Origin: Botryllus schlosseri
Taxonomy: Eukaryota > Chordata > Ascidiacea > Stolidobranchia > Styelidae
Reading direction: 5' to 3'
DNA: 25,337 bases
Assembly (NCBI GenBank): GCA_000444245.1
Contig: ATSW01005880.1
Coordinates: 1-25,337 of the forward strand
Shown: piece by piece, positions 15,640-25,337 of the stretch
Position numbering within the stretch: position 1 is the first letter of the stretch
Layout: each line of letters opens with the position of its first letter
Made by a program: the position numbers and the translations under genes
The notes under the pieces: generated by a model
The model's database searches: none
Told to the model about the DNA's origin: nothing
The model's input: only the letters and a program-made list of their open reading frames with translations

Positions 15640-18600
15640 TCCCAGCGCTTACACCACCTCCAAGGCACACAATTAAGGCGAGAGCAGTCGGCTTCACGTT
15701 GAGGTTAACAAAGTCGGCTACGCTTGACCGGCGGTTACGTGCCTTTCAGGCATCAGACGATACGCTACGTACGTCCGCGCAGTGACATTAATAACAAGCC
15801 AGTCGCCACAAAGCGAGCAGTTTACGAGGACGGTTTCAATTTTCATCAAGGTCACGGGAAAGGAATGTAATTCCGTAAAAATTACGTCAATCGTGAGAAA
15901 AGCACTGCCGTTACGTAGTACCCAGATGGGGTTACGAAAAGTGTCACTGGCATTCGCAGCTGGAAATCACGTAACGCACGCTATCATGTCATATAGCGTG
16001 ATAAAATAAAACCACAACACGAAACGCAACAGCAGAAAAAAAAGACGGGGAGTCCTCGCATGGAAGCTGTTCAGTGTTCAGTGTTCGAACTTTAACCATG
16101 CAACAAAGGCCCGGGACTGGCGAAATAAGAACTACTAAATGCTGGTCTTTGTCGAAGAATATCGACATACTTAGGAAATATACTATACGGCCACGGCGAG
16201 ACAAAGGCGCCACTTTACTGTCAGCCACAGTGTCGTGATTTACTTTGATGTCAGAAACACCCGACTATATACTTCGCCACGAGCGAATGCTTGGCATAAC
16301 AAACAGAAGAAGCGGAAATTCGGAGCGCAGTTCCGCCACGCTTCACAACGGTGCTACCAAAAAGAACTATTGTGACTAAAATATTTTTACATCAACGAAT
16401 TTCTTTCAAAACAACCGGACTGAAGGCGGAAGCATGGTTTGATTATTTGCATTACACGACAGTCGAATAATCACCGGTCTCGATTCTTTTCAGCATAAAG
16501 ATAAAAGGCATACTGCAGATTAACTTCACAAACGGCCATGCTTCACGTTACTTGCAATGATCATGATCATTGTGATATCATCACGATAAGTGTCATTTTC
16601 ACCATCTCAATTTTGCTCTATCGCGCACTGTCCCATGAAAAATGTTGGGTTAGTGCCTAGCTACAATATCTCATAGACCCAATCAATAACATTGTACCAG
16701 CACCGATTGGTTAAGCAGGATCATAACTGCTCACAACTGGGGTTACGAACGACAAATCTATTTAAAGAACGGAACGGTATCTCGATGCATCTCGTACGCA
16801 AACCGACTACAGATACAGACAATGATAATGAAACCTAAACTGCATAATCAAGATCCACGACGCATATGAATATAGCTATATCGGAGTGTGTATATCGAAT
16901 CCAACACGAAACCACGGTGGTCATTATTCGCACCATGCGAGTGATTAATAACGAACAAAAATTGAATCACATTAGATATCCACCTTACATGCGAGTTATC
17001 GCTTTGAATCATGCTCATATCAACACCGCAAATCACGGTAGCATACCTCAACCGTTTGACCTGCCTAGCAAAAAATCGTGTGTTAATCTACCGCCTAATA
17101 TTGCTAACAATCTGCGCAACTGTGTACAGAAACTCAATCGGGACGGAGTGCTGCAGTATTCCAAATAGGTGTGCACTGTGCACGATAGCGCATATGGTCC
17201 GGTCGATACCAGGACGCGGTGCTGAGTCATAGAAACTATTTTTGTATTGTAACTGGAGTTTGCGAATCTCATCAACAATGACTCAAAATACAACAACTTT
17301 AAAGCCATAGAAAATCCATACACAGCATTATAATAACCGAATAACTTTTATTGCTACAAGGAAGTCGCATGGAATTGATATTTTCAAACTAGAGTATTGA
17401 CGTGGATTTCCGCGGAATCCAGTACGAGCAATAATGACTGGAATTTATTCAAAATTAACCCGAGATTTGAAGATTCCGCTTATAATACACGCTCAAATCT
17501 TAATCCCGAGACGATTCCGTTTCTGTCTAGTTCGCATCCAAGCTCACAACCTCAAGCGCAGTCCTGTCAAAAAATGCTCCCACGGTAGCCATTGGATCAC
17601 AACTTGTACTCATAAAATGGCCGCAAGTACAAGTCTGGACCGCCTGAATAATGCCTTCCCGGTCATCCAAAATGACGCGCTCACAGTTATGTTCCCGGAG
17701 AGCAAGTTACCAGAAATTTTGTGTACGTCTTCGCTTATTATTGAAACTCAGCCTTCCTGATTTAATTGGCCGCGCAGGAAACCTAGTCACAGCACTTTCC
17801 GTTACTACACACTTTCTTAAACGAAAGATGGAATTCTCCCGACAACGCCGACCGATCGCGCTTTAACGCGATTGCCAAAAACGAAACGACTTCTGCGCGC
17901 AACCGGAAACGGCGTGATCAATGCCTGCCAATATCTGTATACCGCAATGCTGCTTATTAGCAATAGTCGAACCCTCGACCAAGCCCGGCGATAATCCATG
18001 TACACTTGTACAGCATTACAGTTGTCGATAAATCGCATTCAGAAACAATCCCACGTTCCTATTTTGATACCACTCGTGAGGTCACCCGTGCAGTATCGAT
18101 TAAGCGCGTTTGTCTTGGCGTGTGACTCGGGCAGCGTCTTAGTCACTTGCTTAAAGCTGCGCAGAAACATACCCGCCATGAATAAACGTGAGCCCGCCCT
18201 CGGACGGAACACGACCTTTGCTGCGCGTTTATTTAAATCGACCGTCAGCCAATCGGTTCGTTTGCGCGACACGGGCAGCCGCGATTGTAGTCGAAACGTC
18301 GAAAATGCGATGCAGGGGGGTAGTTGCAGAGTAGATAGCAAAGGACATCGAATCGATTAGGGCGATAATTATGTGGTTGAATTTGCGATAAACCGAAATG
18401 CGCAATCGGCGGAAATATTCAAATTGAGGGTTGTCCGATATGGCCTGTAAATGTCTTGTTACTCGTCAGCAGTCACCACCATAGTGGTGGAGTAACAATG
18501 TATAGATTGTAACATTGGATAGTATGCAAAACTTTACGAAATAATAAAGGGAAGTTGAAGAAGCAAATGAATATAATAACAATACTTGTGGCCTGTGGCA

Positions 18601-20150
18601 ACAAGCTAGTAATAAATGTATGTTGTAACTTGTAAGAAATAACAAGAGAGATAATATTAAATGGAACATTGCACAATCATTCAGTGCTCACTGATATTGT
18701 TGCGAAACCAAGCACCATATGTCCATATCCAATTAAGCGACCGAAAATCCGGAAAATTAGTTCCGATTGCTGTATGCCGATATATTTTCACTCGCACTGT
18801 CCTTGCTCGAGAGGTCGTACTACAACGGCAGAGAGAGCAAACTACGTTTGTATCACCGTTCATTTTGGGGGAAACTACTGAAGCTACCGATATCTATTTC
18901 TTGGACAGAAGGAGGCTGACACCACAAATGATTTTATCACGACGATAATATAAATAAAACGATATTTGCAATCACCGGATGACAGACCGATATAATCCGA
19001 AGATTATGCTTACTTTCACATCACATCTCTGGTATACTAGGTGATCGGAGCGTGCGGTCGCTGCCGTGCACTTAATTCCATTTTCCCACTACGCATGTTG
19101 GTATCGCTCAAGCATCGGCATAACGCCAAGCCATCCCTCGGATCGAAATTAAATTTGAACCAACCAATAAATATTTGTATAATGTACATGTGCATACTTT
19201 AAGATATCAGCTGAGGCTTAGGTCAGCAACGAAACAGAATGTTTCGCTAATGGCAGCGCGGCGACACACGGCAAAACATAAACAATGTATCGCGCTCGTG
19301 TTATCACCGAAAACATCATTACCACGACGGCGCTAAAGTCCGAACACGACCTAGTAACGGAACCGACTCTCGTGCCTGTCGAAATGTGCAGGTACGAGCT
19401 ACGAGGTGATGTATCAAGATCAAACTTAAAATCGGGCAAGGTAGTAGTTACGTGCTAAGAATGCTTGCTAAAAGCGTGCATGTACGCCGCATTCCGCGTG
19501 TTAATGTAGCGATCACACACGTGTCACGGAACTCGGCACACAACATTTAGCACAATGATCCAGCCAGGCGCTAGGGGCCGACAAAAATAATTTCAGTACC
19601 CGAATCCGAATCGACCGTTTATTATAATGATTCAAGACGAATAAGGAGAGACGATTATTACATATTCTCATTTGAAGAGAATCTTGGAGGTACAGAACTT
19701 AAATGAACAATTGAATACCGAGTAATTTCGGCTGACACTCGGCAGCAACTACCATAGAAGTGGAAAGATCATTGTAAATCAACAATGGTATCGCCGAGGT
19801 GTATCCAATAATTGGGTCTATTTCAATACGAGTATACTATTCAATATTCACATTTGTATACAACAATACGCATAGACTCCCGGTGCCCTATAAATCCACA
19901 GTGTGGATCCCACACTCATCTCTAACGCTAAGATCTTACACAAGTCCCATTCAAAAATTGCACGGCGTCAGCATTGCTACCATAACACCACAAAATTGCC
20001 TGGCGGCACAACAAAATTTATCAAGGAAGGTGTATCCCGCTGATAACTAGAATCTACGAAGCTGCCAGTCCCAAGCTTGAAGATTGAGTGCTATCGGAGT
20101 ACAGTCGGGCCAAGTATAAAAAGATCCCGAATAATCACAATAATTCACTG
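15640..20150. other. Upstream noncoding stretch
   Basis: No gene is supported. Open frames here are short, lack domain signatures and conflict between strands. A small hairpin (CACCAC-CATA-GTGGTG) sits near 18474, and a near-palindrome TGGATTTCCGCGGAATCCA near 17402. Confidence 0.4.
16555..16572. repeat. Perfect 18-base palindrome
   Basis: CAATGATCATGATCATTG equals its own reverse complement. It is followed by the shorter palindrome TGATATCA. It lies about 1 kb upstream of the FAK-like start. Confidence 0.9.
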
Positions 20151-20195
20151 ATTATAAGAATTGATAAGCGGATAGAGTCTACTACCGACACTTAC

Positions 20196-20404
20196 CGCCC
20201 CATCTTGATCGATTCGAATTTTTGACCGGTATCTTCCTTTTCCGCGTACTCCACGAGCGCCTGAGGCCCGAAGCCGGGTTCGCCCGCAAACTAGCGACCC
20301 GCTCCAACCCAGGCATAGGTCTCATTCGGCACCAATTGCACAGACAAGAGCGAGATGGGTCGTCTTTCAAATGAAAAACTCTTCCCATATACCGAAACCT
20401 TCGA
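20196..20404 (-). other. Exon-like fragment of unknown identity
   Basis: The minus frame reads VQLVPNETYAWVGAGR, one TAG (20293-20291), then FAGEPGFGPQALVEYAEK and GQKFESIKMG, ending at a good donor CG|GTAAGTG. The peptide looks protein-like and GC-rich against its surroundings. No family is recognised. It may be a real exon starting after the TAG (the preceding CGCTAG could serve as an acceptor), a decayed fragment, or chance. Confidence 0.2.
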
Positions 20405-20409
20405 CTAAA

Positions 20410-23400
20410 TCGCTGTCGCCGCCGAGCACGGTAAGTATATCCAGATAATCAAAACGACCGATAACTAGAAAAGCTGCCAACAAACGGATAGCGACATGGA
20501 TTACCGAATTTCTCATACAACGCATAAATTATCGCACGTCTGCACGCAATCCGATGGCAATGGAATACTACATCATTAATTCGCCTGTCACGGTAAGCTG
20601 GCGACTTGCTAAAGACGACTAACGAAATCGCATTGTGACGTCAGACTATTATACGCAAGGCTCATTTCCTCCATCACTCCTAGCGTTGTTCGAAAAAACG
20701 AGACCAAAACAACTTATAAAATATAAACAAATACTGCTACATCGCGTAATGACCTTGCACGCAGTTGCGAAGAAATATGTCATCCGGTAAAGCGAGTAAC
20801 TCCATTCACATGCTACACAGCATACCAAAGCTACTACGAGATAATACATATCCCTGATGATTTAAGGTCATTAGGGTCAAGAACATCGGAATCGTGGACT
20901 CTGGACATACAAAGCAGGTTGCGTGTGAATCATAAATAAGTGTAATTATACGATCCGTTCATATCTAGACGAATCTTTAAATCCGTCATGAATTACGGAT
21001 GATAAAACATTGACTAAACACGACGGGTTCGCTCTGGACCCACGACGAATCATCCCAGATATGCGACATAACTAAGATACTTTACTCCCAAGAGGATATG
21101 AACTTTTGCGCTAGCGAAAACAGATTTATATCGTTAGATAAGGAATTATTGCTATCCAACGAAAAGAAAAATACATCTGGGTAGTCCAACGGCTGCATTA
21201 ATTGACAAGGGATTTACGGTGTCGCCAAGAGACGAGCGATGACATGCGAAAATCAGCACCGCTGACCTACTTGGACGAGATCACGTTTCATTCGGAATTT
21301 TGCGCTGCCAATACTACGCTTAGAAATAATTGCCCACTGTTCATGCATAATGAAGACGTGACAACAGAACAGGCATTATCTAATCCAGCAGAAAACACAA
21401 AGCGCCAGATACAGATATGTCAGGACTTCATAACTGTCATTTTCAGAGAACATATCCGTCTGCATTGACGCAGAAAGGTCATGTAATAGAAATGTAATCA
21501 TTTAGTCCGACTGTATGACATGAAGCGTCAATATATTCACGCGCAATCACTGTACTCTTAGCCGTGAATAAATACGGTCATGACAGTATCTCAGACCCCC
21601 AGTGTTCCTTCGTTGCATTTACTGTATGCGGCGTTTGAAAACTTAACTGTGAATGCCGATCATTGATGCCACTGAACTATGATGACCTCTGTCTGTGAAC
21701 TACAGCTTACGCTGCCAACACGCCATGTAAACTCGATCGATTTCCTCATCACCACACCATTCATTTCCAGTCAAAGACATCCATGATCTTTTCTTCATTT
21801 TCATCTCCAAAAACAGAAACGACATGTCCTGGTTGTGCTAAACTCGTGATTATTGCTATTCATAAGTCGGATGCATCTTACAAGTGTTCTGTCGTGCTGA
21901 CAGCGTAATGAGGCCGAAACAAGCCCTCGGCATAGCGTGCTACATATAAACATAACATTCGTTCTGCGACGACCAAGCTCACGCCATTACATCATCCCTT
22001 GCAGCTAACTGAAAACTTCCCATTGCAGCAGAGCCACCGAAAGTCTCCCCTAGATCTCCTCAGCAGATTTCCAAACTTAAGTCATAATTTTATCCATAAT
22101 AGGCGCTGCGATGCGGGGGCTCGCGCCAATGAAAACGCAACACAGGAAGCAATGCCGCCTACAGTTGAAGGCAATCCCGCATTAAATCGAACCAATCTCA
22201 ATAGCAATACAACTGGACGCACACCCTAAGAAACAACCGACTTCAGAACAAACTCATAGTCAAATATGCAACGCCTTTTTGGCATCAGAAGAGCGGAAAC
22301 GCGCGGTGATCAGAGACGTTTTAAGCCGTGTGCAGCGATGTTTTAATGCGTATTACTTTGATACTCGAAGTTCGTGAAATGAGAGTCGACAGCAGGTCAA
22401 CTACGAATGTCTGTCAACACACTGGCAGAATCTTTGCACACGATCACTACGAAACTTGATGAATAAATAAACATCGCAAACTTATTGTTCCTTGGAAACC
22501 ACAGGACAGCAGTTGCACGAAATGACCAACAAGTCAACAGATAGCCATAAGCGCGTAAGCCTTCCAATCCAGATTAATTGGATACGGGATTATTTTCGGA
22601 GTTTACATTCACCACGTCCTATTGGTGGCGAGTCCTTGTAAACAACAGATTATCACAATTTAGCAGTTTTTGCGAACCGCCTATATTCCTGTGTAGGGGC
22701 GATCAAAGCCACAGCGGTCCGACGTAATCGCAAGTTATTATAACCACTCCAGTTGAAACTACGCTACCACGACGTACGAGTCGCTCCACACGAAAAATAA
22801 TTCTGCTGAGCGCGAAACGATTAGCTCCGACAGCACCGGACTACCGGTATACTTCCTTTACGATTCCGAACCGCTAATCCCGCTGTTAACAGCAGATTTC
22901 TAGGTGGTAACCTATGCGCTGCTTACGCGCTGTGGCGCGACTGTTGCCAGTTACGAATGAATGTCCGAAAACGAACTTCGGCAACTCCACGAGACGCGTG
23001 CCAAGAACTGCAAGTGTATGAAAACGTGTCAACGTCAGACAGGTGTACATTGCCAGCGTTAAGAGCGTGCGGATGACATCATCACGGGGAGAATTATGGG
23101 GAACGAGAACGGTGATGAAACGACTACAGTGTTTGAGATGTTCAGCCGGTCAAGTACTACGGTATGCCTGAATACCACCTGGAGAAAGCCCAGGAATCAT
23201 CGTCAGATCCCAAATACAGACATTAGCGAGCAATGCAAACACCATCGAGGATTCATTTTCAAGGCACAGCACGTTGAAACGATTCAAACACCATAGTTTC
23301 GGAAAGATACAAATTCCACACAGGAATATCCGCATATAGCTCGGCGCAGTCAGAGGTGAACGAATACGCGATGCGCCTTCCGTAACAGCGCCACTGAATA

Positions 23401-25337
23401 AGCAAAATCAGCAATAACATTCAGGATGCTGCAGCCCACGGCATAGACCCGATCCTGCAAAATTTCACGAGCCACATCTCACCAAAACGGCGGCACTGAC
23501 CTACGCATAAGTACCATCAGTAAATAATCCGAGATTAACGCGGTCCTAAACATTTCCCCAACGTAACAGCGCCCGGTCTTATCGCACCACTCGATTATCC
23601 TAAGACATCATGTAAGTGCCGTGCAGTTACAAGCGATACCGGACGCGTACATATTTGCCTACCAGCGCTCCAACGACATCGGCGATTCGCTTAAAGCTAT
23701 TTACCAACAAACAGCGCCAAGATTGCGGATATCCGAAGTCTGCGAACATCTGCAGATTACAGCGTGTCGCGCAGATATGCGTTGTGCGCGTTGATCAAGA
23801 CCGGCTCGCAAATAGCCGGAACAATGACTCCTATACTCGAATACATGAGATCGAGTCCCTATTTGCCAGTTCCATTCCCGCCCCGGTCCTATTTCATACT
23901 ATATTTTTGAGTACTGAAATTACGCGACCATATCCACTAAGAGTTACAAATAACGAGAAATTATAGTTTCGATCTATTTTTTCCTACGCGGCGGAAGCTT
24001 TGAAACCTCCATTGGTCGTATACCAGCACCCAAACCCACGTATGTGGAAATCACATTTCGTGATCTACCCGCACCATTGTCACCAAGTCAAATGAAGTGC
24101 TATATGCTCTCGAACGGGCAATTTACGTGTCGCGTGCCGAAACATACGCATCGTTAACTCACATCAAAACAACAATCCAAGAGTTTCGCGGATGGCTTTA
24201 CGACCGGAAACGGCAGTGTCAAGTTCCGCGCGGCCCGGCAATCCACGCACAGCAAATGCGAGCGCCGATATTTTACGCGGATTTCTCGGGGACATAATCA
24301 AAATACGACGGCCGTGAATCAGCCATTGCGGGAGGGGGGGCGTTATTTCATACATTCATCCGGGGGCGATAATGAATAAGGGGTCGCCATTTTCAAATGA
24401 CGGCACGAACACTACATAAACTATGAATTTGGCAAAACTAGGCCAGGAAAACATACTTTTTACTGACTCGGAAATCGCTAGTGCTGCTTACTACGCTACT
24501 TGAAAGTTGCGAAGTCACTTGTACTTCTACGCAAGTGCAAACTTGCTATGGATACTCAATACTTTGACCACCTTCGGCGATAAACTCCTCGTAAACACGC
24601 ATTCAGTGACCCGAAACCCAAACTGAAACGAGGTCTTGGCATGAGCGATTTTGGGTCCTGGGATGTCTACATAACCGTACCGGCGTTTCCCGAGTACTTA
24701 CTTTACGAACCTCTCACGCTGTCCTGCCTACAGCTAACTGACACGATCCTGCCTCGGACAACAGTTGAATTTCACTAACACTGGATTTAGGCACACCAAC
24801 ACGGCTGCAGCCGAAACCTGTTGATTTATTTCCCGACCTCTGCTCAAATCCCGCGCGAAGCCACCGCGATTGAAAACATCGAAGTCCTATCAACGCAGCG
24901 CATTCCGCGCAAGCGCGTTGGAATATATCCTCTGCACACAAATATTATAGTAACGAAACACAGATACGCCTGCTAGTGATTCCCGCACAAGTCTCAACCC
25001 GCATCCGAATCCCGCATTTGACCCGCGCTGAACCAACACCACACAGGTCGTTGCATCGCGACTCTACGAACAAGAGGGCAAATGTCTCTATTTGAATCTG
25101 CATCAGACTATTTTTCCCTCGGGAAATGCGCTTACTCCCTGCTGTTACCATTTCGCGGTGCACACATTCCCGAAAACAAATCAATTATTCAACATTCCTA
25201 GCACACGTAAGACTTGCATATTATGCGCGTACACAATCACGGGCCCCGACAACAGCACCATCCCGACAACGTACAGAATCAATTAAAAATGTGTACGCGT
25301 GAAATTCTTCAGTCACAGTGATCGCATTGCCCAGGTT
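20410..25337. other. Upstream noncoding stretch, right part
   Basis: No gene is supported, apart from the MITE remnant near 24480-24575. Moderately CpG-containing sequence with short frames only. A donor-like AAAGTAAGT on the minus strand near 24700 could belong to an unseen UTR exon, but nothing confirms it. Confidence 0.35.
24480..24575 (-). mobile_element. Partial hAT-like MITE
   Basis: Reverse-complemented, the right end reads AAGGTGGTCAAAGTATTGAG followed by AAGTAGAAGTACAAG-like sequence. This resembles the termini at 9373 and 6378. The other end is not recognised. Confidence 0.35.

Noticed and set aside
17998-18360. Plus-strand 120-codon frame with a competing minus-strand frame
   Set aside because: No domain, no splice context, and equally open on both strands, as expected by chance in GC-richer DNA.
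20370-20429. Plus-strand ATG frame of 20 codons ending at ACG|GTAAGT
   Set aside because: Too short to support a gene; overlaps the minus-strand exon-like fragment. The donor match alone is not enough.

Overview
The window is animal (holozoan) nuclear DNA. It holds spliced genes with GT-AG introns, many of them only 57-110 bases long, and two animal-specific families: a focal adhesion kinase (FAK/PTK2)-type FERM protein and a leucine-rich-repeat/immunoglobulin (LRR-Ig) membrane protein. Short introns, moderate GC and scattered hAT-like MITEs suggest an invertebrate with a fairly compact genome. The sequence does not tell me which phylum.

The minus strand from about 15.54 kb to base 1, and beyond the left edge, is one gene. 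Thirteen exons join with matching phases. Exons 1-2 encode an unrecognised N-terminal extension. Exons 3-10 encode a complete FAK-type FERM domain (F1, F2, F3). Exon 11 is a short Pro/Arg-rich linker. Exons 12 (1344 bases) and 13 (at least 1142 bases, running off the window) encode more than 800 residues of Ser/Pro/Tyr-rich, apparently disordered protein. FAK has its Tyr397 Src-docking site (YAEI) just after FERM, and here there is DPYATI followed by several similar YAxV/YAxI motifs. In FAK the kinase starts some 25 residues after Tyr397. No kinase is visible in this window, so it either lies beyond base 1 behind a giant linker or is absent.

A second gene on the plus strand (1937-6925, poly(A) signal near 7111) encodes a signal peptide, LRRNT, about five LRRs, LRRCT, two Ig domains, one transmembrane helix and a short tail. 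It is threaded through the FAK-like gene: its exons 1-3 lie in FAK-like intron 12, its exons 4-9 in intron 11, and the large FAK-like exon 12 lies inside its intron 3. No exons overlap, but the two primary transcripts are complementary over about 5 kb. An in-frame TAG at 6133 separates the second Ig domain from the transmembrane exon.

The right part (about 15.64-25.34 kb) is upstream of the FAK-like start. It has a candidate TATA element, MITE remnants, a palindrome and one weak exon-like fragment, but no gene I can support. Both genes suggest roles at the cell surface or in adhesion signalling; any functional link between them is inference from position only.
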